Below, one piece after another: positions 1 to 10,472 of a stretch of 64,000 nt of DNA (the first letter of the stretch is position 1; each line of letters opens with the position of its first letter). Source of the DNA: Paulinella micropora (taxonomy: Eukaryota > Cercozoa > Imbricatea > Euglyphida > Paulinellidae); contig WBZZ01002578.1 of assembly GCA_019918135.1 (NCBI GenBank), forward strand, positions 130,001 to 194,000, given 5' to 3'. A program made the position numbers and the translations under genes. The notes below the pieces were generated by a model. That model made no database searches. It was not told the origin of the DNA and saw only the letters and a program-made list of their open reading frames with translations.

Positions 1-220
1 GCCAGTTCGATTCCCGTCGGTGCCACCAGTATTTTCATTGAACATACCGGTCTATTTCTGGACCAGTATTTTCATTGAACATACAGGCCCGTCTGGAAGT
101 GTTGGAACTGCCCTTGCGGGGGTGTCATTAGAGCTTATCGTCAATTCTTCGTACTCCCCTCACGGGTGAGACGATGGAGGCGCATGTGCAGAAATGCATC
201 AGCCATTGACAGAGAAGCAC

Positions 221-275
<55 letters not shown>

Positions 276-282
276 GTTATTA
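1..282 (+). mobile_element. tRNA-like SINE with (ATT)n tail, cut at window edge
   Basis: This is a member of the SINE family found twelve times in the window; it enters at the B-box-like part of the head. After the head (ending GTGCCACCA) come two copies of a short internal repeat containing TTTTCATTGAACATAC, a conserved body and an (ATT)n tail. The tail runs straight into LINE coding sequence, so this copy sits inside a LINE. The long Leu/Ile/Asn-run reading frames here are translations of the triplet repeat and not genes. Confidence 0.8.
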
Positions 283-1581
283 TTTGGCCTATTTGAGAGG
301 CTCTGGAAACTGGGTGTAAGGTGCAAGTTCTGGCGCATGCTACGCAGGTGCTACGAGCAGACTTCGTCGCAAGTGCTAGTTGATGGAGGGGTCCCCTCTC
401 TCTCCCACACTCTTCAACGTCTTTATGGATGAGCTGTGTGATCGGCTGGCGAGTGCCCTCAAGATCACGGATGTGAAGCGGCTGAACGACATCAAGGCAC
501 TTCTGTACGAGGACGACGTGGCCCTCATCGCTCACAGTCGCACCGAGCTCCAGAAGATAGTCAATGTTGTGGCCAAGTTCGCGGAAGATTATCGGCTGGA
601 CGTCAACCTGAAGCCAGGCAAGACGGAAATCATGCCCATTTACACGTCGAGCAAGGCGAAACGACCAAGAATCAGGGAGCGAGGTGAGCCCGTGGTGTGG
701 TTCCGCGGCCAGAAGCTTTGTGTCACCAGTCAGTACAAGTACCTGGGAGTGGTTATCACCGACGACCTGAAGTGGAAGGAGCAGGCCATGCGGGCTACGC
801 GTGGCACTGAAGTCGCCACCGCAGGTTGGTACTCTTTGTGGTGTGCAGGTGAGATACAAGCTAGGTATCGTCTCATGTGCTGGAATCAACTTGTGGGAGC
901 CAAGCTGAAGTACGCCTTCGATGTCTGGAGTGCCCCCGTATCGCAGCTCACCAAGCGGGAGGCAGCAATGCTGCGCCCTATGCGGATGATTCTCGGCATC
1001 AGCCCTAAGAGCGTTTGCGACTGGCGGCGCAAACTGAAGTTCTATGGAGGGCTGCATGTCCTACCGGAGGAGTGATTCCCTGTCATCGCATCTCAAGTCA
1101 AATCCGTCTGACTGCGGAGGCCGAAGGCGCTATCAGTGACTCAATGGATCTCCAACAAGGGCTTCAGGAACTTCTAAATAGCTCAGAGCAGGACCTCAAG
1201 GGTTGGAGTTCGACTGTGGACAAGTGGGCCCTTCAGCAGGACGTCAAGATGGTGCAGCAACTGATGCAGGACAAGCGAGAGGCAGGCAGCGATCTTACTG
1301 ATGGCCTGCGAGTCATCCTAAGACAAGTCTTTGGAATTAGGGAGTTCCCAAGAAGGGTAACCCTTGATGATACGCATTATAATCTGCTTCGGAGAAGGTT
1401 GCTCAGCTGCAACAACCGCCTTCGGTTGTACCGCAGCAAGTTGGTCAGTGGCATGTCCCCTCACTGCTTCTGTTGTCTTGAATTTGCACTTCTTATGGGA
1501 TTGCCCCATGCATGAGGGGAGACGTAAGCAGCTGTTGCTGAGTATGCAGAGGCTCGGTGGCACGGGTGTGGGGGGTGCTGA
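283..1581 (+). pseudogene. LINE reverse transcriptase 3' fragment
   Basis: This is the C-terminal part of a non-LTR retrotransposon polyprotein. Reverse transcriptase motifs are visible: GSPLSPTLFN followed by FMDEL, then the catalytic-box equivalent LLYEDDVALIA about 45 residues later, then a thumb-like region with KYLGVVITDDLKW. The far end carries a decayed CCHC-like cluster (HCFCC ... LWDCPMH), as found after the RT in several LINE lineages. Reading moves between three frames: a change near 380, stop and frame changes near 1070, and another near 1480. It is therefore dead. Residues upstream of motif B begin directly after the SINE tail, so the SINE interrupts the LINE. The 3' end abuts the CACTA half-element at AATTAC. 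The exact clade is not assigned. Confidence 0.8.
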
Positions 1582-2747
1582 AATTACAAAAATGGATTTT
1601 TCCTCCGAATCACACATATTTTATCTTGGCAACCAAGATTTTATCTTGGAAACCAAGATTGTTATCTTGTACTACAAGTTATATCAGTCTCCAAGATTTA
1701 ATTCTCAGCAAACCGTGGCACATTTTAACATTGTTGTACAAACGAGATATATTAGTTTCCAAGATTTAATTCTCAATATTCAAGATTTTATCTTGACTCA
1801 CAAAATTTACTACAGACATCGCGATTTTATGTTGAGTTCAAGATGTTTTTCTCGGAGTCAGAGATTTTTTTTCTTGGATACGACATATGTGTTTTTTTTT
1901 AACGAAATATGGGCAAAATCTCGAAACCGAGATTTTTATAACGTAATACAAGATTTTATCTCCGCGCACGAGATTTACTACAAAAGTCGAGTTAATAACC
2001 TGAAGTCGTAACTTTTATCTCGAAATCCGAGATTTTTATTTCCAGCACGAGATATATGCATTTTTCAGCAAGATCTCATGCTCCAAGATTTTATCTACGT
2101 TTCCGAGATTTTACCTCGTTTAACGAGATTTAATACAAACATCGAGTTTATCCTGAAAACAAGATTTTTTATCTCGTTTAACGAGATTTTTTATTGGATA
2201 CGACATATGTTTTTTTTACAGGGAATATGGGCAAAATCTCGAAACCGAGTTTTTTATAACGTAAAACTAGATTTACCTCTGCGCACGAGATTTACTACAA
2301 AAGTCGAGTTAATAATCTGAAGTCGTAATTTTTATCTCGAAGTCCGGGATTTTTATTCCAGCACGAGATATATGCATTTTTCAGCAAGATCTCATGCTCC
2401 GAGATTTTATCTACGTTTCCGGGATTTTACCTCGTTTAACGAGATTTAATACAAACGTCGAGTTTATAACCTGAAAACAAGATTTTTATCTCGTTTAACG
2501 AGATTTTTTCTCGACCCTGAGATATGTGCATTTATCTCGTTTCCGAGATTTTATCCCATTTCCGAGACTTTATCTCGTGCTTTAGATAAAATCTTGATAA
2601 ACGCAATAAAGTCTCAATTTTTGAGATTTTAATCTCAAAATTTGAGAAACTAAATCTCGAAAACCGAGATATAGTCTTGGAGTTCGCGACAAAATCTCAA
2701 AATCAAGATTTATAAGCCGTCCGAGATTTTTTTTTGAAGCCATAGTG
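1582..2747 (+). mobile_element. CACTA (EnSpm-like) element, right half only
   Basis: Right half of the element described at 15850-18772. It ends with CCATAGTG at 2747 followed by the CGG target-duplication triplet. The left half is absent; the break is at AATTACAAAAATGG. Most of the sequence is an array of palindromic ATCTYG...CRAGAT sites. The reading frames that cross it follow the repeat and are not genes. Confidence 0.85.
1600..2725. repeat. Right subterminal array with an internal 320-bp duplication
   Basis: Several dozen half-sites in about 1.1 kb. Many form perfect palindromes with a 3-6 base spacer, such as ATCTCGTTTAACGAGAT and ATCTCGAAACCGAGAT. The left part uses the TTG/CAA form and the right part the TCG/CGA form. 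A 320-bp block (1874-2193) is repeated directly behind itself (2194-2507). Equivalent arrays are at about 17630-18750, 30790-31915 and 45050-46165. Confidence 0.8.
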
Positions 2748-2824
2748 CGGAGGGTGCAGTTTGCTCATGGAGGTCATATGGGGCTCCGGCCGAGGCCTCC
2801 CCGCAGAAACAAACCCCGCTCCCT

Positions 2825-3364
2825 TTGAACTTGAACGAAGACTCCCCCGCACACTCCGAGCCAGGCTCACGGTGTGACTCGCCTCTTCCCGAACTGCGGG
2901 ACGATCTCGAGATTTGGGAGGAGGATCCTTCTGCGGTCAGCAGAGCCGCGTCCGCAATCGGAGTCAACCGGGCACAATCCACCCCGCGGGTCAGCAGCTC
3001 GGCCGATTCTCAGCCGGGACTAACCCCGCCGGGTGCTTCAGAAATCGCCGTTACTGACCCTTCCCACCCATATCCACCGGCGGTTGAGGAAATTGAGCAA
3101 TTCCACAGAGCTGGGGTGCCTGCGTTGTCGCTCTCACAGCATGCCGAAGCGGTCTCTCCGATTCCCTTCTCGCTGGACTCTCCAGACCGACAGCCTGGTC
3201 TACCGTCGTCGCAATTTGGTTCTGAGGCAAATGCCACAGACGATGAAATTTCCCCTCAACCGGGACTTGAGTATGTAGGGCCCAAACATCCAGCTATCGC
3301 GCTCTTCATGGATGCTGATTTGTCTGTGGAGCTCCCTTCCACACCAACTTCACCTTGGCCATAG
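2825..3364 (+). CDS. Unrecognised Pro/Ser-rich acidic reading frame with QPGL motifs (copy 1)
   Basis: A 179-codon open frame directly to the right of the CACTA element. There is no ATG at its left end; the frame is open back to at least 2750, so a start or an upstream exon is missing. It is rich in Ser, Pro, Asp and Glu and has the motif QPGL three times (about residues 63, 126 and 147), which suggests a disordered region. No domain is recognised. In copies 1-3 the end (PTSPWP and stop) is created by a 418-bp deletion that copy 4 does not have. The minus strand has frames here too, but they are broken more often. Whether it is a gene remains open. Confidence 0.4.
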   Translation: MNLNEDSPAHSEPGSRCDSPLPELRDDLEIWEEDPSAVSRAASAIGVNRAQSTPRVSSSADSQPGLTPPGASEIAVTDPSHPYPPAVEEIEQFHRAGVPALSLSQHAEAVSPIPFSLDSPDRQPGLPSSQFGSEANATDDEISPQPGLEYVGPKHPAIALFMDADLSVELPSTPTSPWP

Positions 3365-4488
3365 AAATAATGCTATTAATATTACTGAGGACGTTCAAGT
3401 TCTAATTTTAAAATCAGATTTTGATTTAGCCAGCGAAAATTTCCCTGGTTTTGCGGACGCTTGCTTCGAAATCTGACCGTAGAATATAATTTGAACGGAG
3501 TGATATTGAATCAGTTGGAGAAGATTCAGCTGAAAGTTGCATCACTGGCTGTGCCGTTTTGGTTTCGCTTTTCATACTTTACATCTTAGAAGCTGTCATA
3601 ACACCTATTCTTATCATATACCTATTCATATCATATAGTATCATATTAATGTCATTTCTAAGTCACACAGTCAAAATTGAAAAAACGTCTCGATGCAGAA
3701 TAAATTATTTCTAATGGATTATTCGATGCTCTTTTTCTTGTTAAGTACTTGTTCATTGTTCCTTGCACTATTTGTGCAAAGCAACTATATGGAATTTTCG
3801 TGGTCCTTTTGAACCCCAACGCTGCTTATACCAAGTTGCTCACAACGATTTGCTCATATTACTTCAAAGTTCTGCTTCCTTTGAGTTGGTAGCCCAAGGA
3901 TAGCGGTCAGTCCGCAAACTCTGCATACTAGTATCACGAGTCATATAATTAATGAAGCTCTTTCTACTGCAGACCGCACGTTGGTTATAATTACTAGTTA
4001 GGAGCTCCAGGTCACAGTAGTAGTATGTAAATTGTCATCATAAGTCAAACACACGGTCGCAAACGGGACCGCATGAGCCGGCCGGGCCAAGGACGTGTCT
4101 GGCCTGACTGAACACTTATAAAGATTTCCCGCCCGGCCCATAACTTCACAAAAAAGACTGAACTTGCGGCGTGACGGTCACGTCCACTCAACATATTAAT
4201 ATTATACAATAACATAATTTTTTTTTCTAAGTTTCTTTCTGAGCAGCCGCCGGGTGACTCAAGTGTTCCTAGCGACATATTAATATTAAATGACTCAAGT
4301 GTCAAGTACTGAGTAAAAAATGAATCGCCTCATTAATAAGTTTTTGGTCACAGTTTTTCGTTTTTGTCAAACTTGAATATTTAAGTCACCCACGGTACTA
4401 CTAATAACATTTCGCTAAACTTACGTCATTTTTGCGGACGCATCATATAGTATTGATAGGCACTTATTCCTACTAAGTGAGTATTTTA
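3365..4488. other. AT-rich stretch without a recognised gene (copy 1)
   Basis: The first 110 bases are the remnant of the reading frame that is whole at 47007-47330. The rest is AT-rich, with repeated ATATTAATATTA motifs near 4192 and 4279 and a GC-rich island near 4070-4140. A 31-bp segment at 4352-4382 is inverted in copies 2 and 3. Equivalent stretches are 19390-20629, 32553-33788 and 47331-48481. No gene or RNA recognised. Confidence 0.6.
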
Positions 4489-4492
4489 TTAA

Positions 4493-4506
4493 CCCTTAAC
4501 CGGTTT
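4493..4506 (+). repeat. piggyBac left terminal inverted repeat
   Basis: CCCTTAACCGGTTT, directly inside the TTAA duplication at 4489-4492. It matches the right terminus (7339-7352) without mismatch in reverse complement. Confidence 0.95.
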
Positions 4507-4682
4507 GCCACTTTTGGGGATCTAAAGCCACGTTTGGGGATCCGACCCAATTTCAAGTTTTTTAATCCCTATTTGTGGTTTTTGACAGTTATATTATTAA
4601 ATTCAATTGAATTAAAGCCGGTGGAAGCTAATTGTGTAAAAAAACAGTTCTTTAATAACTAATAAAACCTTGACAATCACTG

Positions 4683-7073
4683 TTACAACGGCTGCCTCTT
4701 ACATTTCCCAGATGGAACGAAATGATTGACTGTGTGCCACGGAAAACATTCTCCAGTTCGGCAAAAAAAATAGCGACAATCGCTGCAATAAGCACTGGTA
4801 CGCTTGCGGATTCCATTACTAGCACACACCGCACAACAAACAGAGTTCCGCTTACCCGCGCCGCGCTTACCATCACTCCTCGTTTGTAAGACTTACCAAA
4901 TGGCCAGGGCATATCACACGCTTGCCCCTCGCTGCGCTCCTAGAACCTCCAAAAAGCCCCGCATAAGACACCAAACCCTCAATAAGTTCCTTGAGCATGT
5001 CTTTGCGTGTTTTTTCTTCATGAAACTGTTTGTAGATGATAGTTGTGTTTGTAACCGCAACATCTAACAAACCCGCAAATAACTTGAACCAAGGCTTGTT
5101 GAATCTTACCGCCTTCTCAACTCCGTAACGAAGTCGTAACTGATCGCCTGTATCAACGCCGCACATGTGCTGAGTGTATGTCTTGCAAATTTCAAAACAA
5201 TTCACTGGAACCGTAGCTCCACCCCCCCGTGCAGCCTCCTTTCGACGTGGCTCATGGTACCCCCCAACACAGTTGACAAAAAATAAACCACCTTGGTGTC
5301 TTTCCAAGCAACAGCATGCATAGTGACTCCGTTATGACTCCAAGTGGCCATTGCGGACGTGCCCCGGTCACTATTCTTCTTGACTTCGTCCAGTAGCTCC
5401 TTTGCCGCCCTCAGCCTGGGTTTGACAACAGTGCCAATGCAGTTGATGCCCCTCTTTAGGACACAGTCAAAAAACAACTGCAGCCCTGTGTAAAACCTAT
5501 CTAAAGCGATGATCCTGCCGCTTTGGTCGATGCCGGCTAGGTCTAAAAGCTTCATAACAACTGCATACGTCATTCCGTGCCCAGAATCGTCCTGCACCGT
5601 TCCCTCACCCTCATAACAAAGCAGCGTATAAAAATAGCCTGTTACTGAACAGCACAGAGCAAACAGTTTGAATCCCCATTTGATGGGTTTTTTCGGTAAG
5701 TATTGCCTGAGGTAGGTACGCCCTTTAAAAGGGATCATTCCCTCGTCGATTGACACCCACTGACCCAATTCCCACAGCCTAGGAAAATTTTCTTGTATAA
5801 TCTCAATAAAGACTCGAACATTGAAAAGTTTGTCATACTGAGGGGAGTCACGAGGAGCTGCCAGACGGGGGTCAGTGAGATGAAAATAACGTTTGATATT
5901 CTGATACCTCACGTACCCCATGATGCTTGCAAGGTCTGGCCAATGCCAGAAGTCTGACACAGCGCCAATCCAATAATCTGTTTCAGCAGGCAACCCCATC
6001 ACCCCCATCATTATAAGGATCGCCAAAAATGAAAGTATGTCAGATAGTGTCACTGGTACCCAAGGCCGCTGACGCTCTGAGGGGTTGAGATTACGTTTCC
6101 AGGTTGCATACTTGTTGGTGTTTCTTGTGACATTCTGCCAGAATTGCGTGGGTAAGAACATAAAGAAAATATCCACCATACTGAGGAGGTCGGGGGAACG
6201 CACAGAAAGTGATGCCCTGGACTGCCCTTCGAATGCCGGAAGCACACGAGGAGGTGCAACACCCACCTTCCATTCTTTGACATCATTGAACTCACTGGCA
6301 GGTAGGCTATCGCCTTCGTCAATCTCTAGTGCCGGATCCTCCTCCTCGTCTTCACCAGACCCCTCATCTTCTTCGACATCATCGTCACTGACAAGTGAGT
6401 CACTGGGATGAGGGGCTCGTTTGTTGTCCATATCTCCTTCTTTTTGATCCTCTTCATCGATTGAACTACCCGACTCATCCCCCTACTCTGGCGGTCTGTT
6501 GGAAAACAGTACAGTAAGGAATACTGACAGCCAACGCCGATGCATGTATGGAAGTACAGAAATCTACTATACTTCCAGCATCGTCCTTGGCCGACAACAA
6601 AACAGAAGCAAATTGCACAAAATAGCTGAAACCAGATAGGGATAGGTACACATAGTCATCGTCATCAGGGTCGCTGGGTATCAAGCCGTCCTCACTGCAA
6701 ACACGCAGAGAAACCATTCGACATCACAAGAAAAATTCAAGGTTCAAGAAAAACAAGTCTACCCAGCATTTATTGCATTTTTGGCATCTCCGTCGATTTC
6801 CTGGCCTTGCCCAAGTATGCCGTTATCGGCAGAGCCACTCCCTTCAATTCTGTATTTGATAATCTCCGAAGCAATCATCATGGAATCGTCTTCATCCTCC
6901 GCATCCCACTTCATCCAAAACTTGTCTTTTGTACGACCATACTGTCGAGAAACAGTACCCTCAATCTCCCTCGTCTTCCAGTCATCAGGCCATTTTTATT
7001 AAGCATAAGCCTCACCAAATTCCCTGACCGGAAGACGCACACGGACTGTGAGAAGCTCTTGGTGCGCAGACAT
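4683..7073 (-). pseudogene. piggyBac transposase (DDE_Tnp_1_7), decayed, multi-exon
   Basis: The core frame (5202-6431) starts with an acidic region and contains the first catalytic aspartate in WVSIDEGMIPFKGR and the second in IIALDRFYTG. The third lies in CGVDTGDQLRLRYG, in a second frame (4873-5307). A frame change at a C-run near 5225 separates them. A C-terminal cysteine-rich zinc-binding domain (VCCAVC ... YCSDC ... CFPWH ... H ... C) lies in the first frame again and ends at TAA 4683-4685, so there is another frame change near 4900. Upstream, an ATG at 7073 opens an exon with a tandem TAA TAA at codons 25-26. A 68-bp intron (6695-6762, GT...AG) joins the next acidic exon in phase, and a second intron probably ends near 6474. 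Domain order is that of full-length piggyBac transposases. Confidence 0.9.
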
Positions 7074-7338
7074 GATGTTGAAAAAAAAAAAAAAGGTCAC
7101 CGCCACGTAAAAAAAGGCAACGAAAATTCGTGAAAAAAAGTGGTTGGTGCCTGGTTTCAGTTTCATATTTAAGTCACTTCTAGAAAACCTATGACATTCT
7201 GGTTTTCACAGATAGCTTCCCCAACACGAAAATATTAAATTTGCAGCGTAGTACAGCTTGTTTCGATTGGTATTTATGTTTTTATTCAACTCAAAAATTC
7301 AAACCACTTTTGGGGATTGAAGCCACTTTTGGGGATTG

Positions 7339-7352
7339 AAACCGGTTAAGGG
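7339..7352 (-). repeat. piggyBac right terminal inverted repeat
   Basis: AAACCGGTTAAGGG, the exact inverse of the left end, followed by TTAA at 7353-7356. Confidence 0.95.
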
Positions 7353-7476
7353 TTAAACTTGACAGCTCAGTGACTGCGTAAAACTGACTCTGAGCCGTTA
7401 ATTATTCAATTTGAAAAATTCAAATTTCCAACCGGATAGCAGTTGAAATCATGGCAAATTCCAGATCAAGTAGATA

Positions 7477-7642
7477 TAGATACAGATTGAGATATAGATA
7501 TAGATATATGTATAGATAGATAGATAGATAGATATAGATAGATAGATAGATAGATATATATATAGATAGATAGATAGGTAGGTAGGTAGACAGATATCCC
7601 TCTCCTCCTTCTCCTTCTCCTCCTCCTCCTCCTCCTCTCTCT

Positions 7643-7674
<32 letters not shown>

Positions 7675-7706
7675 TCCTCCTCCTGCTCTTCCTCCTCCTC
7701 GTCCTC

Positions 7707-7772
<66 letters not shown>
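7477..7772. repeat. (GATA)n, (TCC)n/(CT)n and (CTAT)n compound microsatellite
   Basis: GATA-type repeats, then a pyrimidine-rich CT/TCC block (about 7599-7708), then CTAT repeats up to the Y element. Length varies between unit copies (20630-20922, 33789-34081, 51376-51636). Confidence 0.9.
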
Positions 7773-7773
<1 letters not shown>

Positions 7774-8013
7774 GTCTCGAAACTCCATCTGCTTACTGGG
7801 CCCTCTGTAATGGAGGTGGGAGCTCGTTCTGCAAGGGGCGCTTATGGAACGAGCCCTGGCCCCGCCTGGTACTAGGGAGCTTTGGTATCGCCTGTATCAG
7901 TCCCTTCCGTGCAAACATCACGGATTAGCTGGGCATCGGGTCAATACTTTATTCACAGACTTCCTTGGTTGACGAAATCAGAAGCTCCTTTTTTTCTGAC
8001 ATTAGTCGATATC
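7773..8013 (+). mobile_element. Y element, SINE-like, forward copy (unit 1)
   Basis: A 241-bp sequence starting AGTCTCGAAACTCC and ending ATTAGTCGATATC, running into (TATC)n. It has a reverse-oriented relative at 8504-8812. The simple-sequence tail, the small size and the lack of coding capacity suggest a SINE or a LINE 3' end mobilised with a (TATC)n tail. No clear A or B box seen. The tail continues to 8107. Confidence 0.6.
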
Positions 8014-8097
<84 letters not shown>

Positions 8098-8107
8098 ATA
8101 TCTATCA
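8014..8107. repeat. (TATC)n tail of forward Y element
   Basis: About 90 bp of TATC repeats following the Y element. The Tyr/Leu/Ser-rich reading frames over it are repeat translations. Confidence 0.9.
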
Positions 8108-8337
8108 TTTTACTTAATTGCTTTCATTCTATCTAACTCTTTATAACTGAACTTTCGAAAAGCAGGTAAATGAATGAAGACAAACAACAAACAAATAACG
8201 AAATAAGTAAATGAAGAAAAAGCAAATACAAAGTTAAGGAATGTAATTACTTGCAAAGCAATACACACATCATCGATCAACAATAAATATATTAAATTAC
8301 TAAACAAATTCAAAAATAAATTACTTAAATAAATAAA
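8108..8337. other. AT-rich spacer between the Y elements
   Basis: About 230 bp, A-rich on the plus strand (AAATGAATGAAG-type words). Conserved in all copies (21257-21485, 34416-34645, 51637-51867). No gene recognised. Confidence 0.6.
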
Positions 8338-8338
8338 T

Positions 8339-8387
<49 letters not shown>

Positions 8388-8456
8388 GATAGATAAGATA
8401 GATAAGATAGATAAGATGGATAAGATAGATAGATAACAGGTAGGTAGGTAGGTAGG

Positions 8457-8501
<45 letters not shown>

Positions 8502-8503
8502 GA
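8338..8503. repeat. (GATA)n tail of reverse Y element
   Basis: GATA repeats with GATAA and GGTA variants. In orientation this is the (TATC)n tail of the reverse Y copy. Confidence 0.9.
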
Positions 8504-8812
8504 GATATCGACTAATGTCAGAAAAAAGGAGCTTCTGATTTCGTCAACCAAGGAAGTCTGTGGGCAAATTATTAACCCGATGCCCAGCTAAGCCGTGATA
8601 TTTGCACGGAAGGGACTAATACAGGCGATACCAGAAGAGCTCTCTCGACAGCATGTCTCTGCGAGAGCTCAAACCTCCCTAGTACCAGGCGGGGCCAGGG
8701 CTCGTTCCATAAGCGCCCCTTGCAGAACGAGCTCCCAACTCCGATACAGAGGACCCAGTAAGCAGATGGAGTTTCGAGTCTGTGACATCGACAGTCTAGC
8801 ATAAACCGACAG
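8504..8812 (-). mobile_element. Y element, reverse copy (unit 1)
   Basis: Reverse-strand relative of 7773-8013, 309 bp. It is longer because it keeps about 35 bp before the AGTC/GACTCG start and has an extra block with an inverted repeat (AGAGCTCTCTCGACAG ... CTGCGAGAGCTC). It is followed by another GATA run (8816-8853). Confidence 0.6.
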
Positions 8813-8816
8813 AAGC

Positions 8817-8853
<37 letters not shown>

Positions 8854-8855
<2 letters not shown>

Positions 8856-9487
8856 ATGAATAATATATACAAAATAATATGAATGGAAAATTAAATTATA
8901 GAAAATCATGAATAAACATATGGATATGAATGAATAAATCACTTATTAAATAAATCAAATAAATGAAATAGAAATAATGATAAATAATGTAAATAAGGAA
9001 GCACATCTATCATATAATAATAAAAATGTTTACTGTTTGCTTATTTGTTTATGTACGTGCTTCGGACCAGACTATGCAATAAAGTACAGCAGAACTCATT
9101 ATATTAGCCTGGATCTTCAACCTCCCAAAACAGCAAACCAGCTTCATGACGTTGAAAGTTTGCGATAATCTCTGTCAGGTTGCAATTGGGCTGGGATGGG
9201 TGGGTGGTGGGAGGGAGGAAGAGGGAGAAAATGAGACAAGCAATCAAAAGGAACGAAAAGGGCAGAAAGAAAGGAAGAGAGAAAAGAAAGAGAAAAGAGA
9301 AAATAAGGAGAAAAGAGAAAGGCCAAAAAACGGAAGGAAGCCGATGAAAGGGAGAAAGGAGTGGATGACTAAAGCACACTCGTCTGCAAACACACTGAAA
9401 AGGTAGGAGGTACCGCGCTCAAATTTTTCAAATGCTTCGCCCATGACAGGGCCCGACCTTCTAAGCAAACAACACAGAGGAAGAGAG

Positions 9488-9536
<49 letters not shown>

Positions 9537-9538
9537 AC

Positions 9539-9583
<45 letters not shown>

Positions 9584-10441
9584 TTCTGATGCTGTCCAGT
9601 TCTTGATGTTTGTTGCTTAGTTCTGGTTTGGCCTTCTTTGTACCCATTACTATTTTTCTGCAGTCATGATTTTCATCCTTGTTGGCATGATTTTTTCATT
9701 ATATGAATGAAAGTGTACGATCTGGCTGTCTCTTTCTTTAACTCATGGTCTTTGGGTTTTCTGTAAGCGAGTAGGACGAAACAATCACAAAAACGTTCGC
9801 TTGAAAATCTCCCTCATTAGGTAGACTGCTCCCCCCCCCCCCCCAAATTTTTATTTACGTATTTATTTATTTTTGTTCAGCCAAAAAATTGTAGAAAGAA
9901 AGAATAAACAAAAAGCGATGTATTTTTTGTTTAGCCAAAACAATTTAAGAAAGAAAGAAATAAATAAAAATATATGCATTTTTTATTTTATAAGGTAAGC
10001 CGAAGAAATTCAATTTTAAAAAATGAAAAAAATGAAGATAACGAAATACATAAGGATGAGAACCACGGATGAACAACAAAACATATGGGAACTACAACAC
10101 ATACACAGACGAGCTAGATTCAGCGAGGAGCAAACAAGAGAGTCAAAGGGGAAATAACACAAACAGGCTACCACGAGATCCATAATTACATTGCTCCAGC
10201 CCGAATACCAGTGTGGTTAGAGAGGGCAGCCACACGCGTTGTAAGGCTGAGTATGCAGGAGCATGTGCTTGCAGAAAAGCCTCAGTCGAGGATTGCAGTA
10301 CCCTGAAGGTAAATCCAAAGAAGGACAATCTCTCAGACTCAGCTGTCCAACAAACAAACCAGGGCCAGAAGCGAAACAGAAATAACTTTAAAAAAATTAA
10401 AATATTTATTTTGCGTTAAGGGTTTGGTTCGTCGGGCAGAA

Positions 10442-10472
<31 letters not shown>

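Larger units (their letters stand above)
4493..7352 (-). mobile_element. piggyBac DNA transposon
   Basis: A 2,860-bp element with perfect 14-bp terminal inverted repeats CCCTTAACCGGTTT, inserted at TTAA with duplication of TTAA (4489-4492 and 7353-7356). Copies 2-4 of the unit have the empty site with one TTAA (near 20511, 33673 and 48362), which proves insertion after the array formed. Next to the termini each end carries two CCACTTTTGGGGAT-type motifs; they point the same way at both ends. It encodes a decayed, intron-containing transposase on the minus strand. Confidence 0.97.

Noticed and set aside
166-432. Long Leu-, Asn-, Ile- or Tyr-run reading frames at all (TAA)n arrays
   Set aside because: They are translations of a triplet repeat in different frames, change length with the microsatellite and have no other content.
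1618-2011. Repeated 139-aa and 80-aa frames (IYLGNQDFILETK-type) over the CACTA array
   Set aside because: They follow the AAGATTTTATCTTG site array; the apparent conservation is the conservation of the DNA repeat in recent duplicates.
8338-8503. CRISPR-like array in GATA regions
   Set aside because: The repeats are pure tetranucleotides without unique spacers.
9478-9580. Ser/Leu-rich membrane-like proteins on the minus strand in GA-rich stretches
   Set aside because: The SLSLSL runs are translations of (GA)n and shift with repeat length among units.
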